Assembly (NCBI GenBank): GCA_027625915.1
Contig: JANTQA010000063.1
Location: forward strand, 310,001 to 374,000
Source: Anaeramoeba flamelloides
Lineage: Eukaryota; Metamonada; Anaeramoebidae
Length of the DNA: 64,000 nucleotides
Direction: 5' to 3'
In this document: piece by piece, positions 23,918-34,990 of the stretch
How positions within the stretch are numbered: position 1 is the first letter of the stretch
Layout of the letters: each line of letters starts with the position of its first letter
Notes under the pieces: generated by a model
Told to the model about the DNA's origin: nothing
Databases searched by the model: none
The model's input: only the letters and a program-made list of their open reading frames with translations
Program-made: the position numbers and the translations under genes

Positions 23918-25044
23918 CCAATTATCTCTATTTATTTTTTATATTTTTCTTTTTTTTCTTTTTTTTTTTTTGGTTTAGATTTTTAATCAGATCCCATCTC
24001 AATCAAATAATAATTTTATAATAAATATTGATTAAGTTTATATAAATAAAAATTCATAATGATTTTAGATCTTGTTAGTAATTTGAAATAATTATTAATT
24101 TTTTTGTTTTTTAAAAAAGCCACTCTAAAAGTCTACAAACATAATATTATTGATTACTAGAGTTTTTAAGCATTTTATTTACTTTTATTAAATTACGGAA
24201 TAAAACTTTGAAAAGAAATGTTTTTTATTTGTTGAAATTTCCCAGCAAGAAAGAGAATTATTATATGATTTAAAGAATTCAACAAAAAATAAATTAAACT
24301 CCATTTCAAAAATATATACTCACCTAAAATAATATATTATATAATATATATATCCCTTAGTATTCAAGAACAACTAATCATTAAATCTTATTCATAATCC
24401 ACTTTTAAATCATTCAAAATATATAATTACCTGATTGTTTTTAAAATTTTCAAAAATAAAACCAAAAACTATAAAAAAGTAAATCAGAATTTTGAAATAG
24501 TTATTACTGATTTTTTATTACTGAACCTTTTGTGAAAAAAAGTGTACAAGAAGATTTTTTTTCTAATAACTAAATTCATTTTAATAGACATTACAAAGGC
24601 TAAATTTATATTGAATATTTCTTGTTTGACAAGATCTTTTTATTTCTATTACTTGATCTTTTGCAAAAAAAAAAAATATCAAAAGAAAATTAAAAGAAAA
24701 AGAAAAAGAAAACGAAAAAGAAAACAAAAAAAAAAATTAAACAAAGAAAATAAAACAAATATTTTATTAAATTAAAACAAAACGCTTCTGATCTAAAAAT
24801 CGAAAATATTGTTTTGATAAGAATATAGGATAAAACCACTCAAAATAACAATTAATAAAATAATAAAATAATTTTAGTTTTTTAGAAATAATTTACATCT
24901 TGATTACTGTACCGATAATAGTAGAAATTACTTCTTATTTATCCACTTGATAGAAATAGGAACGAATTATTTTTGTTAAAACAAACTAATTAATCAATTA
25001 AAAATTTTAATTGTAAAAAATTAAAGATTTAGTTCATTCTATTC
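23918..25044. other. Sec6 3' flank, no gene recognised
   Basis: T-rich sequence directly after the Sec6 stop, then AT-rich sequence. A region at 24670-24850 resembles the interior of the element at 56585-57370 (listed separately). No coding frame is supported. Confidence 0.55.
24670..24850 (+). repeat. Dispersed repeat R3, copy 1
   Basis: An A/G-rich run of AAAGAAAAAGAAAA units followed by TTCTGATCTAAAAATCGAAA and GGATAAAACCACTCA. It parallels 56745-56890, which has the same purine run, then ATCTGATCCAAAAATTGAAA and GACAAAACCACCCA. The lysine/arginine-rich frame it encodes is a by-product of the purine run. Confidence 0.55.
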
Positions 25045-26176
25045 CAAGGTTTCAGTTTACAGATGACTTAATTTTAATAATTGGAGGAACAATTCCAGAA
25101 ATTGACATAAAAAGTTATTAAAAAATTATTCAAGAATTTGAAATGTATCCAAATACTGAAAACTCTGAAAACCAAATAATTTATCCAAAATAAAATATCT
25201 AGGAATTCAACCTGAAATAGAAAAATATTTACAAAAATACTGTCAAAAAGTAAAGGATAAATTGAAAAAAATCAAAATGATTTTTAACCAAAAAAAAATA
25301 AATAGCCAATGGAGTAAAATTAAAAATGTTTAAATGATATGCATTCACCAACTATTTTATGGTCTAGTAATCTTCAATCTAACCCAAAAAGATTTTAACT
25401 GATAGATATTTGGATAAATAAAAAAGTCACAAAATTTTTAAAAATTAGTCACATTCTCTAATGATAATTTATCAAACTAAAGTTAAAATTGACCAAGTTA
25501 GAATTTTGATCATAAAAGAAACCTAAACCCCAAAAGAAGTTAGAAATACTTGGTTTTGAAAACATATCAAAAAATTTGAAATTTTAAAAAAAAAGACACA
25601 GAAAATATTAATTGGAAAGTAGAAAATTTAAAAACTACTAGATGCGAATCTTAATCAATAAAGAGAAAACTTAATAATAAATAGTTCTGGATGAAAAGGT
25701 TAGGAATATTTAACAATTATTAGGTATAATAACAAAATAAACAAACAGTCGTGCATTCAAGAGCTATATAGTTCCGTAGATTAATGTAGGGTGCCAAATT
25801 TTCTTTTTATTTCTCAAATTAAAAAAAACCCAAAGACAAAAAATAGTTTAAAATAGAAGAATTCTACTTCCATCTTAAAACTAAGAAATTTCACAAATTA
25901 TCTAAATAGATAAACTTATGTTTATTTTAAGAATAAAATAAAAATAAAATCTTACAATTTATGCAAAAAATACTTTAACCTATATACATATGAATATATC
26001 GATCATTTTTTATGGGACTGCCCATTCTATAAAGAAAATGGAATAATTTGTATTAAAGATTTAATTAAAATTAACAAAAATAATAAGAATAATATCTCTG
26101 ATATTAATCGAAATAAAGAATCATTATTTTTTTGTCATAAGTTAAATATACAGAAAATTATGATTCTTTATTGAAA
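25045..26176 (+). mobile_element. Decayed non-LTR retrotransposon fragment (RT motif C to 3' end)
   Basis: Starts in the catalytic motif, reading FQFTDDLILIIGG where the better copy has MYADDLILI. It continues through KYLGIQPEIEKYLQ, HQLFYGLVIFNLTQKDF and, near the end, HFLWDCPFYKENG, the counterpart of the CX2C-H-C zinc-like motif. Several stops and frame changes interrupt it. It is related to 47403-49506 but clearly diverged. Only the 3' half of the element is present, as expected for 5'-truncated insertion. Confidence 0.75.
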
Positions 26177-26189
26177 TTTTAAAAAACAA

Positions 26190-26575
26190 ACCTTCGGGAA
26201 AACCTAACGAAACTGCTGTCAAGTACCATCAAGTGACTATGTTTTCCAAGATTTTTTCTATTTTATTTGTTGTGTGTTCTAGGAGTTTTTGAGGTTTTCT
26301 ATTTTATAAGGAAGTGTTCTAGGTTTGACAAATAAACATAAAACTCAAGAAAACATAATGGTGATTTTCCAGAATTCAAAATAATTGAGCAAAATCTATT
26401 ATTTTACTCGATTATTTTAAATTCTGGAAAAGCTAACAAAAAGTGCCTAGGTTTTTTTTAATTTCAGAAAACACAAGAAAAGCTAACCAAGGTTTTTTTT
26501 AATTTCAGAAATAAACCGAAAATTTATTAAATCTTCAATTTATTTCTTAAATTAAAAAAAAAATATCCTCTGTAA
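26190..26575. repeat. Hairpin-rich modular repeat (diverged relative of the 38-kb array)
   Basis: Contains CTGTCAAGTACCATCAAGTG, two GTGTTCTAGG-headed segments, and then the palindromic module TTTTCCAGAATTC...TTAAATTCTGGAAAA around an ACTCGATTATT core. It ends with the TTTCAGAAATAAACCG/TTTATTTCTTAAATT module. These are the modules of the 37988-38650 array, in a different order and more diverged. Confidence 0.65.
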
Positions 26576-27074
26576 GAAGAAATTGCCTCCCTTCAAAATA
26601 AAAAAAAAATTAAAGAATAAAAATTTTTAAATAATTATTTTTTACGAAAAAACTGGGAATGAATATTAAATTTGAAACTACTATTCAAGAATATTATTCT
26701 CCATGACTTCATTAATATATTCCATTTAAAATATCACTGAATTTTTTTTCTAAGAAAAAATCTAGTCTAACACTTTTGTGATGATTACTATAAATCCAAA
26801 TTTTGATTTTTCAATCAATCAGTTTTGAATTTATACGATGATGCAAATGATCTTTTTGTGATTTCTTGTTGTAAAATAAAAAAGTAAAAAGTTTCTATTT
26901 TATTATTTTTAACTAAAAGTTTAAACTAAAATAAAGTTTAATTGATGCATTTAGGTAATAAAATCAATATTAAATAAAAGGAAATTGTGTTATATAGTAA
27001 TAATAGGTTTAATGATATTCTAATTAATAAGAAAAAAAATTAGAGCAAAAAGAAAAATTTTAAGAATTAAAATC
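26576..27074. other. Intergenic, no gene recognised
   Basis: AT-rich 3' flank of the minus-strand gene that ends at 27075. Nothing further recognised. Confidence 0.5.
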
Positions 27075-30000
27075 TTAATAAAGATTTTTTTTTGAAAACA
27101 ATATTTTATCAATCGTTTCAAAAACAATTTTAAATTTTGATATTGAAATAAATTTATTAGAAGGTTTTATATCTTCCCAATCTTCATAAAATGCAAATTG
27201 AAAATCGATATTTGTAGAAATAGAAGTATTTTCCTTAACTTTAATTTGGCTTTGATCATCTTCATCATCTCGATATTTATCATAATTCTCATCATCATCG
27301 TCATCACTGTAATCAATACTACCACCGTTCTCATCATCATTACTATCGCCGTTCCCATTGTCATTACTATCACCGCTCTCACCGTCATTACTATCACCAT
27401 CCATACTATCAACATTACTATCACCAACTTCCTTTTCATGAATATTCTCATCTTTATCATTTAAATTAATATCACTCACATTATTCTTTACACTAAACTG
27501 ATTTGGATTTGTTTTTTGTTTAACAAATTCAATAAAGCTATTTAAATCACCTTTTTTAATTTTTTCTGGATCAATTTCATCTGTTTTGAAATTTTGAAAT
27601 AAAGTTTTTATTTGCAATAAATTCAAACTCGGACAAATACTTTCGATATTTTGCAAATAAATATTTTTTTGTTGCAAAATTTTTGAATGCACAGTTAAAC
27701 AATTTATGCTATCCTTAATAGTGTCCAAATTACTTTCAAATTCTTCCCACTCAATATTATTCTTTAGCCATTTTTTTAATTCAGTTAATTGCCCTTGAAC
27801 TTCAAATGAATTTTTTGTTGTACAAAAATTAGGATTCATTAAAAATTCGTTTGTTAATCTCATATTTATAATCATTAAGATTTTTGTTAAAATAATATTT
27901 TGTATTTCAAGAGGCAAATAATGCTCTGAAACGTAAAACCAAACCTTTGAAATATAACTTTTCAGATTGCTCAATGGTGATTTATTCCTATGGTTTATTT
28001 GTTTTTTTTTTTTTTTTTTTTTTTCTTCATTTTTTTCCTTTTCAAACGGATCCTTTGTTTGATTATATAAAAATTTTTTATTTTGGATAAACATATTTTC
28101 CACATTTGGTATTATTAACGCACGTAAATTCTTTATTATAATTTTAATAGTCTCAAAATAATATTCTTTTAAATTAAAACTAAATTCTTTAAAAATCTTA
28201 TAATCACTTATTTTAAAATAATGTTGTTTTTTTATGCTATCATCATCATCATCATCATCATTTTCTTCTTCACTGTTGATTTCATTAACAAAATCTAACC
28301 CGCGTCCATTTTTGTTATGTAACCCCCTTCTCCCCCGTTTTTGCTTCTCAATATTAGAATCATTTTTTTTCAAGAGATCATTTCCATTAATTTCATCTTC
28401 ATTAATTTCGTCTTCTGGCAATATACCTGGAAAAGAATTGATCATTTTTATAAAAAAAGTTAAATTAGATAATATCCAAAACAATTGCGGCAAGCTTTCG
28501 GAATGGATATTGTTCAAGAGTTGAATCATTTTGATAAATTCATTACAAAACAATAATTGTATTGCCTTTTTTTCCTCTTTCTCATTTCGTCTTTCTTTCT
28601 CATTTCGTCTTTTTTTCTCATTTAGATTATTATTTGAATTTTCAATCAAACCCGAGGTACACCAATAAAGAAAGCCTTTAAATAACAAGCAACCACTATG
28701 AGGGGTACCATTTGTATAAGTAATTGGGGCAAAAAGAAAAACACTTTCAAAAAATAATTTGATTTGCTTCAATACTTTACTTTGATTCAAATATTGATTT
28801 AAACTTGCAAGCTCTATCAATTTTAATTCAAGTTTGTCTTGTCGTTTTTTAATTATTTTTCTTTTTTCAGTAATGTTTTTGGAAAACTTTTTTGAAAAGT
28901 TTTTGGAATTATACTCTTGAATCAAGTAATCCAATTTCTGAATTTTTTCTTTTAATTCAATTCTGTCTTCATTATCGAATATTTTGATGATATTATTTTT
29001 AGCTTGATCAAAATTTACCTTTCTTTCATTATTAGTGATCCCATTTATTAATTCTTTTAATAAATTGTCAATGATCAAATCAGTTGATTCATTTAATAAA
29101 GGATCCTGCTCCTGCTCCTGTCCCTGCCCCTGTCCCTGCTCTTGCTCTTGGTCTTGGTCTTGATCCTCTTTGATTATACTGATCTTATTTTTATAGTTTT
29201 TTTCAATTTCCTTGTTTGAACTTTCACTCCCTGAACTGCTGCTACTATCGCTACTATTGCCATCCCCATTTTCATCTTTATTTTCACTTCCACTTTCTTC
29301 GTCGGTGTATGTTAGTGTTAAATTTGAAAGATTTGATTCACCTTTAGAAGAAGATCCCGAAGGAATAAATTCTTTTAAACGTAGATCCTGTTTTTGTTTT
29401 TTTTTTAATGAGCCCGTGCTTGTGCTTGAGATAGTCGATTCAGAATCCCAGTTGATTTTTTCTTTTTCTCTTTCCTTTTCCTTTTTGCTTTCTTTCTTTT
29501 GATCAAGTTCGTCCCCACTTGCAGAGCTGCTGCCATTCGAGCTCTCAGTGGAAGTACTTGTCTCAGATCGGTTCTCTAAAAGTTCAATATTTTCTAATTT
29601 TCGTTGGATTAATAAATTGTCTAGCAAGGAGTTGACGTCGTCAGGATTATTACCCAAGACGACTCTATACGAAACAATTAGAGACGGAGAGATCCATTGT
29701 TCTGAATCCTTTATTGTAATAAATTTATGTAACACTGACGTTCTCATTTTGTTTTTCTTTTTATTTTTATACTTTTTCTTTTTCTCTTTCTCATCAAAGC
29801 CCTCAATAAAAATCGGGTTCTTCTGTGAAAATTTCAAGATCTTCAAAACAGGCTTGTTTTCGAGAGTCAACGCATTTGAAATATTGACATACACCTTGCC
29901 TAATTTTAAATGCCTTTTTGATTTCCTTCCAAATAATTTCCTTCCTTTTTGTTCCTTGTCAACTAACAGCTTAAATCTTACATACATTGGCTTATGTTCA

Positions 30001-30248
30001 TCCTTGGCTTTGGACTTTGAGTTTTTTGCTTTTGTTTTATTTTTTTTTAAATTAACCACCATCCGAAATTCTTCATCCCAATTCACTTCTCCTTTTGTGT
30101 TTGCTAATGACTTTTTTGTGAACAATCTTTTCCCGTTAATTTTTGAATCAACAAAAACAGTCCTATTTATAAAAGGAAAATTCCTTGTTTGGTGAATACA
30201 AAAGATGAGCACCGCCTTTGTTTTTGATCCTAAAAGTCTTCTTTTCAT
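27075..30248 (-). CDS. NT-C2-like / dilute (DIL)-like domain protein
   Basis: Single exon, 1057 residues, ATG at 30248, TAA stop. The N terminus (about 10-200) looks like an NT-C2 (EEIG1/EHBP1-type) domain: a beta-rich stretch with WDEEFRM, YVRFKLLVD, KLGKVYVNIS and SPSLIVSYRV. A long Ser/Glu/Asn linker with a QEQGQGQGQ run follows. From about residue 480 to 990 it resembles a dilute domain: SGCLLFKGFLYWCTSG, LPQLFWILSNL, a region like FxVQGQLTELKKWLKNN, and SICPSLNLLQIKTLFQNF. An acidic Asp/Asn/Gly repeat precedes the C terminus. DIL domains occur in class V myosin tails, afadin and Rasip1, where they bind cargo or membrane partners; no motor or RA domain is present here. The role is probably linking membranes to the cytoskeleton (inference). 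Both domain calls are by eye, the N-terminal one less sure. Confidence 0.75.
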   Translation of the reverse strand: MKRRLLGSKTKAVLIFCIHQTRNFPFINRTVFVDSKINGKRLFTKKSLANTKGEVNWDEEFRMVVNLKKNKTKAKNSKSKAKDEHKPMYVRFKLLVDKEQKGRKLFGRKSKRHLKLGKVYVNISNALTLENKPVLKILKFSQKNPIFIEGFDEKEKKKKYKNKKKNKMRTSVLHKFITIKDSEQWISPSLIVSYRVVLGNNPDDVNSLLDNLLIQRKLENIELLENRSETSTSTESSNGSSSASGDELDQKKESKKEKEREKEKINWDSESTISSTSTGSLKKKQKQDLRLKEFIPSGSSSKGESNLSNLTLTYTDEESGSENKDENGDGNSSDSSSSSGSESSNKEIEKNYKNKISIIKEDQDQDQEQEQGQGQGQEQEQDPLLNESTDLIIDNLLKELINGITNNERKVNFDQAKNNIIKIFDNEDRIELKEKIQKLDYLIQEYNSKNFSKKFSKNITEKRKIIKKRQDKLELKLIELASLNQYLNQSKVLKQIKLFFESVFLFAPITYTNGTPHSGCLLFKGFLYWCTSGLIENSNNNLNEKKRRNEKERRNEKEEKKAIQLLFCNEFIKMIQLLNNIHSESLPQLFWILSNLTFFIKMINSFPGILPEDEINEDEINGNDLLKKNDSNIEKQKRGRRGLHNKNGRGLDFVNEINSEEENDDDDDDDSIKKQHYFKISDYKIFKEFSFNLKEYYFETIKIIIKNLRALIIPNVENMFIQNKKFLYNQTKDPFEKEKNEEKKKKKKKQINHRNKSPLSNLKSYISKVWFYVSEHYLPLEIQNIILTKILMIINMRLTNEFLMNPNFCTTKNSFEVQGQLTELKKWLKNNIEWEEFESNLDTIKDSINCLTVHSKILQQKNIYLQNIESICPSLNLLQIKTLFQNFKTDEIDPEKIKKGDLNSFIEFVKQKTNPNQFSVKNNVSDINLNDKDENIHEKEVGDSNVDSMDGDSNDGESGDSNDNGNGDSNDDENGGSIDYSDDDDDENYDKYRDDEDDQSQIKVKENTSISTNIDFQFAFYEDWEDIKPSNKFISISKFKIVFETIDKILFSKKNLY

Positions 30249-31416
30249 GAAAGAAAAGTAATATACAGACTATTAATTTTAGGCTTTCAAATGGTTTGTT
30301 TTTTTTTTTGAAATCTTTTTTTTTAATTTCTTATTTTTGGGAACAAGCAAAGAAGAAGAAAAAAAATGAATTTGACAAGAACAATTTTTTAGGATGGAGT
30401 TTTTGGAAAGATCTTAATAAGTAATCTTTTTGAATATCCTATATACAAGTTTAAAGTAACCTTAAAACGTTTTTTTAAGTACAGGTAATTATTTATCAAG
30501 TTGATTTGAGATTTCAGTTGGAATATGACTATTTATCAGTTGATAATTTTTCTAATGGTTATTTTTACATTTACTTACTATCAAACCAATTGTTATATTC
30601 TAGAGTTTAGTTACGAAAAGTGTTTTTAAAATATTTGTTAAAGTTAGGAAAATACCTCATATAGACTCGATAAACAAGGTCTTTCAAAATAACAATTATG
30701 TTTATTTTCCAAAAAGTATTACACATTAAAAGTTCACAGAAACTGTAAATAAATTATTACTAAATAAGGTTTAGGTTTCTTAAAGGACTAAAATTAAAAA
30801 AGAAATTCAAAAAATGAAGGATCAAAAGTATAATTGCTCTTAAAAAATCGAGTAAATTAAAGAATTAATTTTGCACTTTAAAAAAAAATCCCTTAATCCC
30901 TAGATATAAAATAGAAACAATCTTGAACAAATTTCATAATTAAAAATCTTGAAAAATCAATGTACCTTCAAACTGTAGTTATTTTTTCGTCTTTTAATTT
31001 TATGGAATGATAATATTGTATACACATGTATTTATCACATGCCCTATTTAAAAAACACTAAAATAAAAGTCACTGGCTATTTTACAATATTCTAGATTTT
31101 TTTTTTCATCAATTATATTAAAAAGATAATTTAAAGAATAATTTTCTTTTATAAAGAGTAATTAAAATTATCTTTATTATATTTGTTCATTAATATTAAT
31201 ATAATAAAGAATAAACCACTTGTTAAAAAATTTATATAAAAAAGATATTTTAAGTGGTTACCAAATATAGCCATTTTGTCCTTTATTATTTTAATACACC
31301 TGTTAGAATTTAAATTGTAAAAAAGTTTAAAATTTCCAAAAAAAATATATAATTGTTGGTAGATGAATAGAATTTTAATAATACCTGATAAATATTCCCA
31401 AATTGACAAAAAATAG
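30249..31416. other. 5' flank of the DIL-like gene, no other gene
   Basis: AT-rich promoter-side region. No coding frame, inverted repeat or RNA gene was recognised. The first 200 bases contain long T and A tracts. Confidence 0.5.
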
Positions 31417-31613
31417 TACAGTTAGTTCCACTTTTAAGGCACAAAATTTCAACTAAATTTAATGCAAAATAAAAATCTCAAATTAAGGTACAAAATTCAG
31501 ATTCTAGTAAAATAATTTGGGGAAAAAAAATCCAAATTTTTGTCCTTAATTCGAGATAATTATGTGCCTTAAATTTCGTTAAAAGTTTTGGACTACAAGT
31601 GAAACTCCAAGTA
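31417..31613. mobile_element. TACAGTCAGTTTCAC palindromic element, old copy
   Basis: About 197 bp, starting TACAGTTAGTTCCACTTTTA and ending GTGAAACTCCAAGTA, with CTTTTAAGGCACAAA and TGTGCCTTAAATTTCGTT inside. Numerous substitutions mark it as an older copy of the family at 46990, 47979 and 48559. Confidence 0.72.
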
Positions 31614-31724
31614 TAAATTTTTTTTTATAAACTGGATAATGAATACTTATGGTTGGAAAGACCAATAATATTAAAAAAGTATTATATATAATATTAATAT
31701 AAATTAGAAATTGTCTCATCAATA

Positions 31725-32110
31725 ACCGTCAAGTACTATCTTACTCTACCGATTACTGTAGAGTAAATGCCCTTTCTTTAGTTTTTCTGTTTTATCTAGA
31801 AAATTTATGGATTATTGGATTAAATAAAAAATTCAAGAAAAATTAACTTATCTTTTTTTTTTTTTTTATTCAAAAATATCGAGAAAAATTAAATATTTTG
31901 CTCAATTCTTATAAATTCCGGAAAAGGAAACTGGAATTTAGATTTTTTTTATGTTTTATCTTTAAAATATATGAATTTCCAAATAAACAGAAAAATCAAG
32001 TTAACATAATAGTGATTTTTTTTAATTTCTATAATCACTTTAAAGCTAAAACAATTTTCCCAGTATTCAAAAGTATTGAGCAGAATCGTTGATTTTATTT
32101 TTTTTTTTTT
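31725..32110. repeat. Hairpin-rich modular repeat, diverged copy
   Basis: Begins CCGTCAAGTACTATC, includes the inverse pair TTACTCTACCG/CTGTAGAGTAA, and then modules resembling TTTTGCTCAATTCTTATAAATT and CAGTATTCAAAAGTATTGAGCA seen in the 38-kb array. The order is scrambled and decay is heavy. Confidence 0.5.
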
Positions 32111-32524
32111 TTTTTTTCAATAATCTTTATTTTGTAAAATTGAAGTAATCTACGTATCTTCAAAATAAAAAATAAAAATCATTTTCAAAAATTCACATTA
32201 GTTTTTGGTCAAATTTAAACAGTTTCTAAATATTCAATTGAAATCTTTTTTTTATAGTAATATTATCTATAAAAGACCCACATTTTAAAATATAATATTA
32301 GAACTAGCACAAATTTAGTATCACAAATTTTGCAGTTAAGTTAAAGTACAAAAAAACACCAAATTAAAATCCAATAAAATTAACTCTAGGAACATACATT
32401 AAGAAAAAATAATAAATTCCAAATAAATTGTTAAGATATTTCATTTTTTTGTTCTTTATATTTGTTAGATGTTTGTGTATTTCTTTCAAATAAAAAACAG
32501 AGGAAATTACAAAAACATAGAAAT

Positions 32525-32704
32525 TCAATTTTTTGATCAAACCAAAATATTAGTAAAAATTTAAAATTTTGTGTCCAAATTACAGATCAATATATAAATT
32601 AAAGAGTAAATATTAATCCATCTCATTGAGAGATTCATTAAAAATTCTAAATCTATCAATTTTCATCCTGATGCTAATTACAATATGGGTTTTGAAATTA
32701 AAAT

Positions 32705-32747
<43 letters not shown>

Positions 32748-33778
32748 CTATTAGATATGGACATAATTTAAAAACATAATTTATTGTGAATATTCATTAG
32801 ATAACAATAAATTCCTAAGAAAAAATCTATTATGATAATTACTTTTTTTTTTTCTGGTATCTATCAAATAAGAGTTGTATTTACTTTAGATCTTAACTTA
32901 AATGATTTTCACGAATTTCTATTTACAACGCATTTCCTAATTCAAATTTTTTTTCGCTCAAATATTTTTCCTTTATTTGAATTATTACCCATTAAAATTA
33001 AAATATTGCACAAATTAAAAATATTCATCTAATTGAAAAAGATAAAAACAATTCTAATTTTAAAATTCGATTTTTGTTTTTATTATTCTGTAAAATAATG
33101 ACAAATTGATTATAATTTTTGAAATGGGGGGTAAAAAAAAGGAAAATTTTTCAATTCTTTTTTTTTTTACAAAGGGTTTTAAATAAATTTAAAATAGTAA
33201 GCCAAGTTATCAGCATAAATTGATTATTAGAATTATAATAGATTTCAAAAACTCAAATTAAACCAAAATTTAAGTATGTTCAATATGACACAGATTTGAA
33301 TTTCAAACAGAAAATATACTAAAATTGATATTTTTTTATGTTAATTTAATTTTTCCATTCATGTGAAATTGGCTTTTAGATTTTAACAATATGTACGAAC
33401 ACAAGTTTGAGGAATTACAGTTTGAGATATTTTCTTGAACAGCGAACAATAAGTAGAAAAATAGTTTGAATAATATTTGTACAATTTACCGTTTTACTAT
33501 CATTTTAAAAGTAAAATCAATTTATTTTTTTTTGACAATTTTTTACATTAAATACAAGTTATTTTCTCTAAATATTCCTGCTTTTGGATTTTTTTGAATT
33601 CAAAATTTACCAAAGTTTAAAAATTGATAAATTTAGAATTATTAATAAATATCTCAATGAAATGGATTAATACATAGTCTTTAATTTATATATTGATCTG
33701 TAATTTGGACACAACATTTTAAATTTTTACTAATATTTGCAATTGATCAAAAAAATAGAATTTTTTGCTTTAAGGTTT
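32525..33778. mobile_element. 1.25-kb inverted-repeat element (~145-bp arms)
   Basis: The left arm at 32525-32670 (ATATTAGTAAAAATTTAAAA, TGTGTCCAAATTACAGATCA, ATTAATCCATCTCATTGAGA) is matched in reverse complement at 33610-33778 with about one difference per ten bases. The core of roughly 940 bp includes an (AT)n tract and no transposase frame. The target duplication could not be fixed. Confidence 0.7.
32712..32748. repeat. (TA)n microsatellite
   Basis: Uninterrupted alternating TA of about 37 bp, inside the core of the 32525-33778 element. Confidence 0.9.
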
Positions 33779-33930
33779 GACTGTCATAAGTGGCACTAAA
33801 TGTCAATTCAAACAAAAAAATCAAAAAAATAAAAACATATCAAAGTTCAAGAAAGAAGAGTTTGATTAACAAGATAATTTAAATTTTCAATTGTTTTTCT
33901 TAAGCTCCCAAATAATTTTCTTCAAATTAA

Positions 33931-34329
33931 GGATTATCTAAAAAAAGGCCTCCACGGGGGGTGTAAGGGTCGAAACATGACTGAAATAAGCTCCTTTTCC
34001 CTTTAGATACAGAAGAACTATTAAATTTCAATTTTTTTATTATATATTTAATAATTTAAAAATATGAAAACCTAATCCCAACCCTTAATGTTCTAAGACA
34101 AATATTGTCTAGTTTCAAATAAAAACCTCTAAAAAAAGCGAGTTAGAACAAAAAGGAAAGGGATTAGGTTTTCACTACTAATTTACTATTCAGAATCTGA
34201 TCAGGTAGATTTTCCAATATTTAAAAAATTGAAATTTAATAGTTCTTCTGTATCTAAAGAGAAAAGGAGCTTATTTCAGTCATGTTTCGACCCTTACACC
34301 CCCCGTGGAGGCATTTTTTTAGATAATCC
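33931..34329. mobile_element. 399-bp TTAA element with ~105-bp arms
   Basis: Flanked by TTAA at 33927-33930 and 34330-34333. The arms start GGATTATCTAAAAAAAGGCC and are nearly perfect inverses for about 105 bp, including the G/C-rich block CCACGGGGGGTGTAAGGGTC. The core contains a second inverted pair, ACCTAATCCC/GGGATTAGGT. No coding frame. TTAA targeting fits the piggyBac type. The near-identity of the arms suggests recent movement. Confidence 0.82.
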
Positions 34330-34333
34330 TTAA

Positions 34334-34990
34334 AAGTTATTTCTTTGTGAAAAATAAAGACAATTTTTCAAAATTAACAGAAAAATGACAGTGTAAAAGA
34401 ATTATCAAAAACACTTTTTGTGATAAATATGAAAACAATAATAAAAGTTTTGTCTTTAAAGGATCTCAATTCTTCCAAATGTCGACCTATCATAATAAAT
34501 AATTTTCTTTTTTTATTTTGGATCGATTGGAATATTGTATCATACCATATGAAACTTAAAATCATTACTTTTGGTTTCTGAATGTTAATTCTTTCTCTGT
34601 GAGGTTTTATATCAAATAAAAGATAAATTGTCAAACAGTTAAATTTTTAGATAAGAAAATTTTTTTTAGGAAGACGGAAATGATCATTTTTCTGTTTCTG
34701 ATTTCTGATCCTCCCCAATCGCAAAATACTGAACTTAATATTTCAAAAATTGCTACTAGGATTCTAAAGCTAAAATTAAAAACTAAAAACTTCAAATAAA
34801 GTTTTTTTTATAAAATATGAGCTTAAAGTTCCATAAAGTGTTAACAAAATCACTTAAAATGGGTGAATTAACAGTTTTAATAACCACTGAGTGGTTTTTT
34901 AGATGTAGATTTTTTCAACCAAATCGAATTTTTAGTTTTCATTTTTTTTAGTAATACCCTTTTTTCACATTTTGTCTTATTTTTTATTCC
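34334..34990. other. 5' flank of the OXR1-type gene
   Basis: AT-rich, no coding frame. The last bases before the start codon are T-rich (TTTTTTTAGTAATACCC...TTTTTTATTCC). No defined promoter motif. Confidence 0.45.

Noticed and set aside
24542-24775. A lysine/arginine-rich small protein
   Set aside because: Product of a purine-rich repeat (R3) that recurs at 56745; no conserved start or context.
29212-30195. Plus-strand frames opposite the DIL-like gene
   Set aside because: Antisense shadows of the 1057-residue protein, with Ser/Leu/Phe bias from its Glu/Lys-rich linker.
33931-34329. A tRNA-like or structured RNA gene, suggested by its GC-rich ends
   Set aside because: The GC block is duplicated in inverted orientation as the arms of a TTAA element; no tRNA arms or promoter boxes.
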